Source: Vibrio navarrensis (GTDB lineage Bacteria; Pseudomonadota; Gammaproteobacteria; Enterobacterales; Vibrionaceae). From it: a stretch of 64,000 bases of DNA. The stretch lies in NCBI RefSeq assembly GCF_015767675.1, contig NZ_CP065217.1, forward strand, positions 186,001 to 250,000. Reading direction: 5' to 3'. Position numbers and translations under genes: made by a program. Below the pieces are notes generated by a model. It was given only the letters and a program-made list of their open reading frames with translations. It had not been told where the DNA came from and did not search any database. Positions 1 through 8,485 of the stretch are shown one piece after another (position 1 is the stretch's first letter; each line of letters starts with the position of its first letter).

Positions 1-287
1 CGGTGCAGGCGTCGATTCTCGACTTGATGAATGAACTGCAACAAGAAACTGGCATGGCGATGATTTTCATCACGCACGATCTCGGCGTGGTTGCCGAAGT
101 GTGCGACGACGTGGCGGTGATGTATGGCGGCCGGATTGTAGAACAAGCGGAAATTTTCGAGCTGTTTGATAACCCGCAGCACCCGTATACCGAACGTTTG
201 ATGGGGCTGATGCCAAGTTTGGACAGCGAGCCCAAGCAGATGATTGATATCAAGCCGATTGACGCCAGCATGTTTGCCACCAACTAA
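1..287 (+). CDS. Peptide ABC transporter ATP-binding protein, OppD/DppD-like (3' end only)
   Basis: This is the C-terminal part of an ABC ATPase; the start lies before the window, and the reading frame is open from the first bases. The visible residues carry the end of the ATPase core: 'VQASILDLMNELQ' follows the usual Walker B/D-loop, and 'MIFITHDLGVVAEVCDDVAV' holds the H-loop histidine. The tail with 'NPQHPYTERLMGLMP' is typical of the oligopeptide/dipeptide importer ATPases (OppD/DppD type). Eleven bases separate it from a second ATPase, so the two probably form the heterodimeric motor of one peptide importer. The substrate cannot be told, because the binding protein and permeases are outside the window. 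Confidence 0.9.
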   Translation, partial: VQASILDLMNELQQETGMAMIFITHDLGVVAEVCDDVAVMYGGRIVEQAEIFELFDNPQHPYTERLMGLMPSLDSEPKQMIDIKPIDASMFATN

Positions 288-298
288 GGAAAGCAGGG

Positions 299-1147
299 AT
301 GAGTAAAGAAGTTCTCCGTATTGAAAACCTCAAGCAGCACTTTGTTTCCGGCAAAAAGCTGTTTAGTAAAGGCTACACGGTTAAAGCCGTCGATGGCGTC
401 TCGCTCTCGGTGTGTGAAGGCGAGACTTTGGGCTTGGTCGGTGAGTCGGGTTGCGGCAAAAGTACCCTTGGCCGGACGATTTTAAAGCTGTACGAGCCGA
501 CCGAAGGACAGATATTTTTTGCAGGGCGCGACATCACCAAGCTGTCGGCACGGGAGATGCGTCCGCTGCGCCGCGATATGCAGATTGTCTTTCAAGATCC
601 GATGGAATCACTCAACCAGCGCCATACGGTCGGGATGATTTTAGAAGAGCCGTATATCATTCACCGTATCGGCACACCCGCTGAGCGTAAAGAGTGGGTC
701 AAAGAGCTGCTGGTCAAAGTGGGCTTACCGGTTGAGGCGGTTAACCGTTATCCGCATGAGTTCTCTGGCGGACAGCGTCAGCGTATCGGTATCGCGCGCG
801 CGATTGCCCTGAAACCAAAACTGCTTATTTGTGATGAATCGGTCTCGGCGCTCGATGTGTCGGTGCAGGCGCAGATCCTCAACTTATTGCTGCAACTGCA
901 AAAAGAGATGAACTTAGCGATCATCTTCATCTCCCACGACCTCTCGGTGGTGAAACACGTTTCGGACAAAGTGGCGGTGATGTATTTTGGCAAAGTGGTG
1001 GAAGAGGGCAGCGCCAAAGAGGTGTACGCCAATCCACAAAACGACTACACCAAGACACTCCTTGCCGCGATTCCAATCACCCATCCAAAATATCGCAAAC
1101 GTAAGCGCCAAGCGGAACAAGCCACTCAAGCGCAGCGCAGCGCATAA
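299..1147 (+). CDS. Peptide ABC transporter ATP-binding protein, OppF/DppF-like
   Basis: A 282-residue ABC ATPase of normal family length. Walker A is 'GESGCGKST' near residue 49, the Q-loop is 'IVFQDPMESLNQR', the signature is 'FSGGQRQRIGIARAIA', Walker B is 'LLICDESVSALD', and the H-loop is 'IFISHDLSVV'. The segment after the H-loop ('NPQNDYTKTLLAAIP') is the oligopeptide-transporter C-terminal extension, so this is the OppF/DppF partner of the upstream ATPase. It acts at the cytoplasmic face of the inner membrane to power peptide import. It is the last gene of its operon: a strong terminator starts two bases after the stop codon. The C-terminal tail is basic and glutamine-rich ('KYRKRKRQAEQATQAQ'). 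Confidence 0.93.
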   Translation: MSKEVLRIENLKQHFVSGKKLFSKGYTVKAVDGVSLSVCEGETLGLVGESGCGKSTLGRTILKLYEPTEGQIFFAGRDITKLSAREMRPLRRDMQIVFQDPMESLNQRHTVGMILEEPYIIHRIGTPAERKEWVKELLVKVGLPVEAVNRYPHEFSGGQRQRIGIARAIALKPKLLICDESVSALDVSVQAQILNLLLQLQKEMNLAIIFISHDLSVVKHVSDKVAVMYFGKVVEEGSAKEVYANPQNDYTKTLLAAIPITHPKYRKRKRQAEQATQAQRSA

Positions 1148-1148
1148 G

Positions 1149-1179
1149 ACAAAACAGCAGCCTAAGGCTGCTGTTTTGT
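1149..1179. terminator. Bidirectional rho-independent terminator
   Basis: A perfect 14-bp inverted repeat (ACAAAACAGCAGCC / GGCTGCTGTTTTGT) is separated by TAA. The stem ends in A-runs and T-runs on opposite sides, so it can terminate both the ABC operon from the left and the convergent sulfatase gene from the right. Confidence 0.9.
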
Positions 1180-1186
1180 TATCCAC

Positions 1187-3076
1187 TCAATTCAGGCGAG
1201 CGCGATAATCGGCGCTGCGCCCTTTGAACAGCAAATATTGAGATATGCTGTTGTAATAACTCGCTTCCTCAAACAGGGCGTTGGCCCAAGGTTGATCGCA
1301 GGCAACGGTTTTTTTACTCACGGTATCAGCGCCAAGCTCGAAGCACTGGGCGAGCTCGCCCGTTTCGGCGTTAATGGCGATGCCGTGATCTTTGCTCATC
1401 CAGAAAAAGCCCGTGCCAAAAGCAAAACTGGCACGTCCGGCGTAGTGAGGATTCAGTAAGCTTTGGCCAGTAAACCACGGTGCGTAGCCGCCCAGCCAAT
1501 CGAGGGCGGTAGCACCGACGTCACGTTGTGAAGCGGTGATGGGCCGAGTTTGGTTTGGGACAGATTTATCTGAGGCGTACATCAAAAAAGGAATCGCATT
1601 TTTCACAAAGCCGCCCTTTACGGTCTTGGCTGTGTGATCCGCAAGTAAAATTACCAGTGTCGGCTTGTCTAGCTGAGCCAGTTTTGCATCAAGCTGCGGA
1701 ATAAATTGGCTGAGTGCTTGATCCGCATGGTGCATCACACTGCGTCTTTCATGGATTTGCGTCTCTCGACCAAACGTATAGCCATCTTGTTCAGGCAGAA
1801 AAGAGCCATGTGTTGTGCCCGTATTGATGGTAAGGAAAAAGGGCTGTTGAGATTGACTCAAGCGATCGATTTGTCCAAGCGAGAAGCGATAAATATCACC
1901 ATCCATATACCCCCACTCATTATGTACGCCTTCAAACGGGTAATCGTGCTTACCGAACGATTCTGCGAAGCCGAGCGTTTGCGCGAATGAGCCGACTTTG
2001 CCCTTGGCGCTCCCTTGTATAAACGTGGTTTGCCAGCCTTGTTGACGCAAGATATGCGGCAAGCAGACGTATTGCGCGTTTTGTAGCTGACTGGTTGAAA
2101 TAATGCCGCTGGTTGGATTGGGATACGAGCAGAACGTGGCGAACATTCCTTGTACGGTTCGATAGCCATCGGCGTAGCTTGAGAAGGTGGAGAATGAGCG
2201 CTGACGCAAGCTGTCAAAAAAAGGCGTTGCATCGACATCGCCCGCATAGCTGTGCATGTCATAAGCAGGCCAGCTTTCCAGCAAAATCATGACGATGTTA
2301 GCTTGTTTGAGCGCAGCCAGTTTCGCAGGTTGCGGTGCTTGGAAAGCTTGTTGCCACATGGCGATCTGTTCAGAACTAGGATCGCGGGTGATCTTTTTGA
2401 TCGCCGCACGGTCACCATTAGAGAGGTAGTAAGTGATGCTGTATGGCGCGCTCCAGGCAATAAAGGCTTGTTCACTATTACCAATATTGTAGGCGCGCAT
2501 CGGCGTTTGCGGTGCATCTCCCCAGCCGCCACGAACCAAGCTTACCGTGATAAACAGCCACAATATCGCAAACGCGGTGTTGTTGTACCAAGGCGTATCG
2601 CGTCGGTTAGAGAGAGTCAGGTATTTTCCCGCTATCACCATGCAAACGAGTAGCCAAATGGTGCCAATCAGCATCGTCGCCCAATAGCTTTTCAGTGCCG
2701 TGACCAACAGTTCGCTTTCCATTCCTTGCGCGGTAAACAGTTCGAACGTGACATGTTTGCTGGCGTCTTTCGCGTATATCGCATCAGAAAAACTGCTGCC
2801 CACAATCCAAGTAATCGCCAAACACAGTAACACGTGCAATAGCGGACGCAGATCGCGTTTAAGTGCCAGCAACACCAGGTTGGTAAGGAACATCGGCGCA
2901 CTCAGCATGGCCGCGATGGTCGCGTCAAAACGCAGACCATAGAGTAATGCTTCAACTCCTGCGCCAGAGAGGAGATCGACAGGAAGTTGAGAAAACGTCA
3001 TTAATGCCAAACACTTACTCGTGAGTGCGACGGCAAAGAGAACCAAAAACGAACAAAGTGTATTGCGAATTAACAT
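1187..3076 (-). CDS. LTA-synthase-family membrane sulfatase/phosphotransferase
   Basis: A 629-residue inner-membrane protein. About five hydrophobic segments occupy the first 190 residues, followed by a periplasmic alkaline-phosphatase-superfamily domain (Pfam Sulfatase). Visible metal and nucleophile motifs are 'NIVMILLESWP' (first metal Asp/Glu region), 'YRTVQGMFATFCSYP' (the Thr nucleophile), 'TGTTHGSFLP' and 'VILLADHTAK' (second metal site). Relatives transfer phosphoglycerol or phosphoethanolamine head groups from phospholipids to surface glycans or lipids. The actual acceptor here is unknown. It stands alone, convergent with the peptide importer. No good Shine-Dalgarno precedes the ATG, so the start is less certain than the body. 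A second member of the family lies at 18377. Confidence 0.85.
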   Translation of the reverse strand: MLIRNTLCSFLVLFAVALTSKCLALMTFSQLPVDLLSGAGVEALLYGLRFDATIAAMLSAPMFLTNLVLLALKRDLRPLLHVLLCLAITWIVGSSFSDAIYAKDASKHVTFELFTAQGMESELLVTALKSYWATMLIGTIWLLVCMVIAGKYLTLSNRRDTPWYNNTAFAILWLFITVSLVRGGWGDAPQTPMRAYNIGNSEQAFIAWSAPYSITYYLSNGDRAAIKKITRDPSSEQIAMWQQAFQAPQPAKLAALKQANIVMILLESWPAYDMHSYAGDVDATPFFDSLRQRSFSTFSSYADGYRTVQGMFATFCSYPNPTSGIISTSQLQNAQYVCLPHILRQQGWQTTFIQGSAKGKVGSFAQTLGFAESFGKHDYPFEGVHNEWGYMDGDIYRFSLGQIDRLSQSQQPFFLTINTGTTHGSFLPEQDGYTFGRETQIHERRSVMHHADQALSQFIPQLDAKLAQLDKPTLVILLADHTAKTVKGGFVKNAIPFLMYASDKSVPNQTRPITASQRDVGATALDWLGGYAPWFTGQSLLNPHYAGRASFAFGTGFFWMSKDHGIAINAETGELAQCFELGADTVSKKTVACDQPWANALFEEASYYNSISQYLLFKGRSADYRARLN

Positions 3077-3320
3077 GGAGAAATAGCGCAGGGTGATGAG
3101 TTTGATGGAAAGCGATAACTATACAGTAACCAAGGCTCAAGCCGCAGTATTATCTTGGCTTTCATTTTGGGAATCAGAGCTGGCTCAGAGATTGGTCACT
3201 ATCTCAAATCCGTATTTTCTAGCCAAGGGCATGAAATCGCCGGAAAACTCCTGCCCTTGGGATTGATCATGGCAGAAGTTTTCTGAGGCAAATGCCTAAT
3301 GGAATATCCCTGTTAAGCCA

Positions 3321-3572
3321 TCAAAGCAGGTCTAAGTGAAAGGTGGCATTTAACGCATAGCCATCTATTTCACCATCGTCGATATTGTCGCGCGTGTAAC
3401 TGGCTCCGATAGAGAAGTAGTCGCTGATGAAGTCGTCAAAGCCAACGCCAACGCCAAACATCGCATCGGTACCGTCTTCGCTAGAGGTTCGCCTCAGCCT
3501 ATTAGGCCCAATCCAGAAGGTAAGGCCGTCAGATTTAGAGCGAGTGATGTTCGTCGCTGGATGGCTGAGCTT
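3321..3572 (-). pseudogene. 3' remnant of an outer-membrane beta-barrel protein gene
   Basis: Reading the minus strand gives an open 83-codon frame with no start, ending in TGA at 3321. Its last 50 or so residues include 'MFGVGVGFDDFISDYFSIGA', 'SYTRDNIDDG' and the ending 'YALNATFHLDLL'. Alternating hydrophobic residues, a Gly-rich strand and an aromatic/leucine C-terminus are characteristic of small OmpA-like or porin-family barrels recognised by the BAM complex. The frame runs into a stop codon upstream and the N-terminal half is missing, so this is a truncated relic. The upstream junction, probably near 3490, reads as unrelated sequence ('GPNRLRRTS'). The identity within the barrel superfamily cannot be told. 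Confidence 0.6.
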
Positions 3573-3780
3573 TTATATCGTCAATATTTGGTGAAGCCGA
3601 TGGTAAGCTTCGGAATGTTTTTCTGGGTTCATTTTGGCCAGCTTTTGCATTTTCCACCGAACAGCAGGCAACTGGTTGATTCCTGAAAGAAAGCGCCAAA
3701 AGAGACCTGTCGGGGGGCACGATTTTTGAGAGACAGTAAAAATGATCGCTCTTTAGGCGTCAAAGACGAGTTTATCAGCC

Positions 3781-3987
3781 TTACCAGCTGTTCGTAAGTT
3801 GCCTAAAGTTCTGTTTGGGGAATGTCCTGATCGGGATCGCTCTGAGCTTAGTAAAGAACTCAACGACTTCGGTTCTGGTCATAGGATCGTTCGCAGCTTG
3901 TTCCTCCCCACCTGCATCTTTGGGTCGAAAAGGGCTTGCAGGGTTGAATTGAGTAACATCGAGCTTGATGCCATGATCAAAAATGCG
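3781..3987 (-). pseudogene. Possible decayed coding segment, unidentified
   Basis: A 68-codon minus-strand frame without a start codon, bounded by stops. The composition looks coding ('DHGIKLDVTQFNPASPF', 'RTEVVEFFTKLRAIPIRTF'), and it reads more like protein than the overlapping plus-strand open frame. I do not recognise the family. It may be a fragment left by the same decay that truncated the neighbouring barrel gene. Confidence 0.25.
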
Positions 3988-4334
3988 TTAGAGCATACGT
4001 ATTACATCGTTAGATATGATTTGTAATGGATGTTATGAGTGCTACTTTTTCATAACATAATGATTTTGTGTCCATGCGTGGCCACTGGTGAAGGTTACTC
4101 TATGTTTTGGAACTGCTCATTAAACAGTGGACTAGACCCTAGCAAACTCAACGAGTTATCTAAAATAAACCGCTCAAAGATGCCTGTTTGCCCACCACTT
4201 GCTTATGGCTTTTAATAAATCTTAGTGGTGCTTCTTGGCTATGACTACGGAAAAACAGTGCCGTTTTTATGCTGCTGTTAGGCTTTAAAAATAGCAGTTT
4301 AGAAAGGCTTTATCGAGTAATTTTTCAACATTTC

Positions 4335-4403
4335 ATCCAGAAATGGATACAATAATGTCCATTTTATGTTTTATTTCGCTATAATGGATATAACTGTATC
4401 CAT
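4335..4403 (+). promoter_or_regulatory. HipB-type operator palindromes over the hipBA promoter
   Basis: Three related palindromes sit directly before the antitoxin gene: ATCCA-GAAA-TGGAT at 4335-4348; ATGGATA-6-TGTCCAT at 4343-4362, with one mismatch; and ATGGATA-TAACTG-TATCCAT at 4384-4403, which is perfect. A consensus -10 hexamer, TATAAT, at 4380-4385 overlaps the third site, so a protein bound there would block transcription. Known HipB operators contain TATCC/GGATA half-sites, which these also show. I infer autoregulation by the HTH protein encoded next. Confidence 0.75.
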
Positions 4404-4416
4404 TTGGTCTTTGCGG

Positions 4417-4707
4417 ATGAATTTTACCTTACTTGATGATACCGATGTAAGCCAAGCCTATGCGTCTTATTTGCGTGAGTTACGAAAGCAGGCAAAGCTG
4501 TCACGCGCAGCACTGGCAGAGCGAAGCTGCGTACCTGCGGCCACCATTAAGAAATTTGAGCTGACCGGGCAAATTTCATTTCGCCAATTGTTGTTGCTTT
4601 GGCAGACCCTCGACTCACTTGAGCGGTTATACGAGCTCACGCAGCCTAACAAAGAGCGTGCCGCTCTGCCCACTAGCATTGATGAGGTGCTAAAAGATGA
4701 GTTTTAA
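4417..4707 (+). CDS. HipB-like XRE-family antitoxin/repressor
   Basis: A 96-residue protein with a helix-turn-helix of the XRE/Cro type at residues about 15-70 ('YLRELRKQAKLSRAALAERS', then 'VPAATIKKFELTGQISFRQL'). I chose the ATG at 4417 over an in-frame ATG at 4366 because the longer version would start upstream of the -10 box and the operator. Its last 11 bases overlap the start of the HipA-like gene, the usual translational coupling of hipBA. Family knowledge: HipB binds operator DNA and sequesters the HipA kinase. Both the operators and the order (antitoxin first) fit that role. Confidence 0.85.
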   Translation: MNFTLLDDTDVSQAYASYLRELRKQAKLSRAALAERSCVPAATIKKFELTGQISFRQLLLLWQTLDSLERLYELTQPNKERAALPTSIDEVLKDEF

Positions 4708-6046
4708 ACCCATTCAAAAACTCAGCGTAACCCGCACGTTAAGCTCAGGTGAGCAGGTTGCAGTTGGGGTCTTAGCGCAGAATCGGCAAGGTGTTTTTTT
4801 CCAGTATGCTGACGACTATTTGCAGCAGTTTGGCAATTTATCACCTTTTATCTTGCAAGCGAGCACACAAGTTCAAGCCGCACCTAAAGCGCCACATCAA
4901 GGTGTACATGGCGTATTTGTAGATTGTTTGCCCGATGGCTGGGGCATGCTGTTGCAAGATCGTATTTTCCGTCAAAAGGGCATTTTGCCAAATCAATTAA
5001 CGGCGATGGATAGACTGGCCTTTGTCGGTGATAAAGGCATGGGAGCGCTGTCTTTTTCTCCGGTGTCTGAGTTTTCAGCCACCACGCACGCTGACATTGA
5101 TTTAGCTATTTTAGGCTTAGAAGCGCAAACGCTGTTCGATTCTTCAATGTCAGATTATATGGATGATAATCACGATGAGTTAGATGGACATACTCAGCAG
5201 GTGTTGGCCGCATTAGTCGCCGGAGGTAGTTCGGGTGGGGCAAGGCCCAAGGCGCAGATTTATATGCCTGCGGGAGAAGCTCAGCATTGTCGAACCTTTG
5301 CTCAGCCTGGTGATGAAGCTTGGCTGATCAAGTTTACCTCGAAAAATCTCGCGCTCGGGCATGAAGAAGGTTTGTGTGAGGCAGTCTATTTACAAATGGC
5401 TGAGCAAGCCAAGTGCCAACCGCCCCACTGGCAACTCATTGAAGCCCGGCATACTAGCGGTGCGTCTGCCTGGTTGGCGCTTAAGCGTTTTGATTATGTC
5501 ACGGAGCAGACCAATTTAAGCGGCAATCGCAGTTCAGGTCGCCTGCATATGCACAGCGCTTGCGGGCTACTGGATAAAGACTTTCGAACGCCAAGTTTAG
5601 ATTACATTGATTTAATTAAAGCCAGCCGTCAGTTGTGTAAATCTCCAGCGGCTGGGCAGCTGCAATTTCGCCGAGCCATGTTTAACTTGCTATCGTCTAA
5701 CCAAGACGACCACAGTAAAAACTGGGCGTTTTTGCAAGCGGATGACGGTCAATGGGATCCTGCCCCTTTTTACGATGTTACCTACAGCCCACATCCATTT
5801 AACGAACACGCCACTGCGTTCGGCGGTTATGGCAAAGCGCCACCGCTTAAGGTGATGCAAAAACTAGCGACCAGCGCTGGCTATGGGAGTTGGCATGATG
5901 CAAAGCAAGTTATTGAAGAAGTCGCAGAAGCCATCAGCCAATTTACTCACCTTGCACGGCAGCAAGGGATCAGTAAAACAACAGTGTCTGCGATTGCTAA
6001 GACATTGGATCTGCGAAAACAGGAAAATGCAGCGCTGTTTCAATGA
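4697..6046 (+). CDS. HipA-like serine/threonine kinase toxin
   Basis: A 449-residue HipA-family protein of normal length. Visible landmarks are the N-subdomain 'VFVDCLPDGWGMLLQDR', 'FVGDKGMGALSFSP' (the first HipA core), a Gly-rich loop 'GGSSGGARPKAQI', the nucleotide-binding strand 'WLIKFTS', the catalytic loop 'SNQDDHSKNWAFL' (Asn335, Asp337/338) and the metal-binding 'PFYDVTYS' (Asp360). All kinase landmarks appear intact, so it should be active. E. coli HipA phosphorylates glutamyl-tRNA synthetase and causes growth arrest; the target here is unknown. It overlaps the HTH gene by 11 bp and is followed 48 bp later by a third gene on the same strand. Confidence 0.88.
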   Translation: MSFKPIQKLSVTRTLSSGEQVAVGVLAQNRQGVFFQYADDYLQQFGNLSPFILQASTQVQAAPKAPHQGVHGVFVDCLPDGWGMLLQDRIFRQKGILPNQLTAMDRLAFVGDKGMGALSFSPVSEFSATTHADIDLAILGLEAQTLFDSSMSDYMDDNHDELDGHTQQVLAALVAGGSSGGARPKAQIYMPAGEAQHCRTFAQPGDEAWLIKFTSKNLALGHEEGLCEAVYLQMAEQAKCQPPHWQLIEARHTSGASAWLALKRFDYVTEQTNLSGNRSSGRLHMHSACGLLDKDFRTPSLDYIDLIKASRQLCKSPAAGQLQFRRAMFNLLSSNQDDHSKNWAFLQADDGQWDPAPFYDVTYSPHPFNEHATAFGGYGKAPPLKVMQKLATSAGYGSWHDAKQVIEEVAEAISQFTHLARQQGISKTTVSAIAKTLDLRKQENAALFQ

Positions 6047-6094
6047 AACTAAAACAAGCTTTTCAATTCACAACAAATAAATAGCAAGGTCATC

Positions 6095-7213
6095 GTGAGC
6101 GAATATCAATACTATAAATTCGAGCGTCTGGACGGTTTTTTAGATGCCAAAGAGCGCCAAGCACTCAGAGCCATTTCAAGCCGTGCCGAGATCAGCGCTA
6201 CGTCCTTTCAGGTGTATTACACCTACAGTGACCTAAAGGCGGAGCCTTCTGAGCTGATGTTAAAATACTTCGATATCGGTTTTTACTATGCCGATTGGGG
6301 CTCAATTTATACTTACATCAAGCTACCAGCTGGAACGCTTCCAGATGCGTTACTTGGCTTTTCAAGCGATGGGCTTTATGTGCATCAAAGCGATGAGTGG
6401 CAGTTGCTGTTTTTTTCCATCGAGGAGTACTACGAATATTTTGATGATGAACATGCTGACGACTTTTTCCAGCATTTATCTGCTTTACGCAATGGGTTAA
6501 TGCAAGGGGATTGGCGCCTAGTTTACTTCATGTGGCTCAAAGCGTTTGATTGTAATGACGAAGTTGAACGAGTGCCGTTGATTCAATTCGATTTTGAGCA
6601 CCTCAGTGAAGAGGTGCAGGCGTTTGCTGCGCTGTATGATACTCCTTTAGCCTTGGTTAAGGCTCTCGCCATGGTGCTGAACGAACAACCCAGTCACCAA
6701 GCCAAACAAACCCAATTTCAGTTTGATACGTGGCTCCATAATCTCTCGCAAGTAGAGAAAGACACGCTTTTACGCACGCTGTTTGAGCAAGGCCAGCTAA
6801 CTCGTCACCAAGCCTTAGCGCTGACGCGAAAAGAACCTGCCGACACAGACGAGATCTATCAATACTGGTTAACCCCCGACCTGATTTCTCCTTTCCTTGA
6901 GCAAGCGCAAAGCCAATTACAGCGAGAGCAAGCCGCAGCGCTCGCAAAGAAAATAGCCCTCGAAAAAGCAGAAAAAGAAAAAGTATTGACGGATATTTAC
7001 AACCAGCGTGAGCACTACTGGCAGCAATCACAAGAGCAAGCGGATCGAACTTGCGCCAGTGGTTACGATGCGGCATCACGCTATCTGCATCAGCTGTTTG
7101 AGGCCTATCAGTTCAAAGCGGATGAAGCGGCGTTTGAACAACGCTTTCAGCGCTTTTTTGTGGCGAATAATAGCCGCAAAGCACTGTTAAATCGCTTGAG
7201 TGATTTGCTTTAA
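6095..7213 (+). CDS. Conserved hypothetical protein downstream of hipBA
   Basis: A 372-residue protein with a GTG start preceded by AAGG. The N-terminal half ('MSEYQYYKFERLDGFLDAKE', 'LMLKYFDIGFYYADWGS') resembles, from memory, a widespread uncharacterised family that starts 'EYQYYEF...LRALSTRA'. I cannot name a function. The C-terminal third is charged and alanine-rich with a likely coiled coil (about residues 265-320: 'LEQAQSQLQREQAAALAKK'). There is no signal peptide or transmembrane segment, so it is cytoplasmic. It follows the HipA-like gene by 48 bp with no visible terminator between them, which suggests co-transcription as a third member of the module. The next gene is convergent. Confidence 0.65.
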   Translation: MSEYQYYKFERLDGFLDAKERQALRAISSRAEISATSFQVYYTYSDLKAEPSELMLKYFDIGFYYADWGSIYTYIKLPAGTLPDALLGFSSDGLYVHQSDEWQLLFFSIEEYYEYFDDEHADDFFQHLSALRNGLMQGDWRLVYFMWLKAFDCNDEVERVPLIQFDFEHLSEEVQAFAALYDTPLALVKALAMVLNEQPSHQAKQTQFQFDTWLHNLSQVEKDTLLRTLFEQGQLTRHQALALTRKEPADTDEIYQYWLTPDLISPFLEQAQSQLQREQAAALAKKIALEKAEKEKVLTDIYNQREHYWQQSQEQADRTCASGYDAASRYLHQLFEAYQFKADEAAFEQRFQRFFVANNSRKALLNRLSDLL

Positions 7214-7343
7214 ACGATGGGGTTATAGACAGGTAAAATGCTGTGAGCAAAAAATATGATTAAGCATTTATTGGCTGAAAGGATGTATGCCCACCCCTTA
7301 AACAGCAACTGGTAACGGACATCTGCAAACCGATTTGGAAGGG

Positions 7344-7397
7344 AAAAATAAAAAAGCCCTGTATTTACAAGGCTCTTCAAAAAGTAATACAGGGCTT
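7344..7397 (-). terminator. Rho-independent terminator of yicC
   Basis: A perfect 12-bp inverted repeat (AAGCCCTGTATT / AATACAGGGCTT) with a 20-base loop. Read on the minus strand, it is followed by a T-rich run (TTTTATTTTT). It lies 40 bp after the yicC stop. Confidence 0.85.
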
Positions 7398-7437
7398 CTA
7401 AGACATTCTTAGACGGATAGCTTTCTACCCAAGAACC

Positions 7438-8304
7438 TTATTCGATGTTCTGGATCTGCTCGCGCATTTGCTCAATCAGAACCTTCAGCTCGACGCCAGA
7501 GGCGGTGATGTCGGTGGCGATCGATTTTGATGCCAGCGTGTTCGATTCGCGGTTAAACTCTTGCATCATGAAATCGAGTTTGCGGCCGCACGCTCCGCCT
7601 TTTTTCAGCACATTGCGTGCTTCTTTGACGTGGGAATCGAGGCGATCCAGCTCTTCCGCCACGTCCGATTTCTGTGCGAGGAGGATCAGCTCTTGCTCTA
7701 CGCGGGTCGCGTCCAGCTCGATCTTCGCTTCTTCAAACTTGCCCAGCAGACGCTCGCGTTGCCATTGCAAAATCTCTGGCATGCGCGCGCGCACCTTAAC
7801 CACTTCTGCGCTGATCGCTTCAAGACGTTGCTCAATCAGCGCTTTCATGTTGTCGCCTTCACGCCCGCGTGATTCGATAAACTCCGCCAGCGCCTCATCA
7901 AAGGCCGCGAGTAACGCTTTGTTGATGGTGTCCATATCTTGCTCTGGTGTCTCCATCACGCCGGGCCATTGCATCACTTGGAAAGGGTTGATGCGGCTTA
8001 ATTCTCCGGTCATGTGCATCACTTGCTCGGCGGCTTTGATCACTTGGTTGGCCAGCGCTTCATTGATCTTGAGCTCGCTTTTGGCCGCGGGATTGGCCTC
8101 AAAGCGCAAATTGCATTCTACTTTGCCGCGCGCTAAGCGCTGACGGAAGCGATCGCGCAGCAGCGGTTCTAAGCCACGAAATTGCTCTGGGAGACGAAAA
8201 TAGGTTTCCAAATAGCGTTGGTTGACGCTACGGATTTCCCACACGGCGGTGCCCCAGTCGCTTTTGACCTCTTTGCGGGCGTAGCCTGTCATACTGTAAA
8301 TCAT
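7438..8304 (-). CDS. yicC: YicC family endoribonuclease
   Basis: 288 residues, starting 'MIYSMTGYARKEV' as in the family. I placed the start there and rejected a 50-residue upstream extension, because the extension has no family similarity and the family begins with this motif. The body contains 'EIRSVNQRYLE', characteristic of the YicC-like N-terminal domain, and the DUF1732 C-terminal part 'LDFMMQEFNRESNTLASKS'. YicC-like proteins are endoribonucleases; the E. coli protein acts on RNA and influences small-RNA turnover. It is divergent from rph (RNase PH), a conserved arrangement in gammaproteobacteria. Confidence 0.93.
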   Translation of the reverse strand: MIYSMTGYARKEVKSDWGTAVWEIRSVNQRYLETYFRLPEQFRGLEPLLRDRFRQRLARGKVECNLRFEANPAAKSELKINEALANQVIKAAEQVMHMTGELSRINPFQVMQWPGVMETPEQDMDTINKALLAAFDEALAEFIESRGREGDNMKALIEQRLEAISAEVVKVRARMPEILQWQRERLLGKFEEAKIELDATRVEQELILLAQKSDVAEELDRLDSHVKEARNVLKKGGACGRKLDFMMQEFNRESNTLASKSIATDITASGVELKVLIEQMREQIQNIE

Positions 8305-8438
8305 CGAATTTTCCTGTTCTTTATCTGTGAAAATAACGCCCTGCAATAGTAACACACAATCGCCTGGCTCGTGGCTCACGATAGAGTGCGGCGTTCGAGA
8401 ACTCAGCGTTCTCCCTAGGATCTTGGCTGGCTTTCCGT

Positions 8439-8444
8439 TATAAT
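8439..8444 (+). promoter_or_regulatory. Probable -10 box of the rph promoter
   Basis: TATAAT lies 41 bp before the rph ATG in the yicC-rph divergent gap. I see no good -35 at 16-18 bp, so this is a weak call based on the hexamer and its position. Confidence 0.4.
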
Positions 8445-8485
8445 CCTGCCCCAATCTTACTCATCCCCCAGAAAAGGATTCATCC

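Larger units (their letters stand above)
3077..4334. other. Long low-coding stretch with decayed gene remnants
   Basis: About 1.25 kb between the sulfatase gene and the HipBA operators holds no intact gene that I can support. Short open frames exist on both strands, but they lack ribosome-binding sites and family motifs. Two minus-strand segments look like real coding remnants: the 3' end of an outer-membrane beta-barrel gene (3321-3572) and an unidentified frame at 3781-3987. The rest looks like degraded, probably horizontally acquired, sequence. Confidence 0.6.

Noticed and set aside
3535..3720. 61-residue minus-strand frame
   Set aside because: Composition looks random, it lacks a start signal, and it overlaps the barrel remnant in another frame.
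3799..4026. 75-residue plus-strand frame in the decayed gap
   Set aside because: No ribosome-binding site or known motif, and the opposite strand reads more like protein over the same bases.
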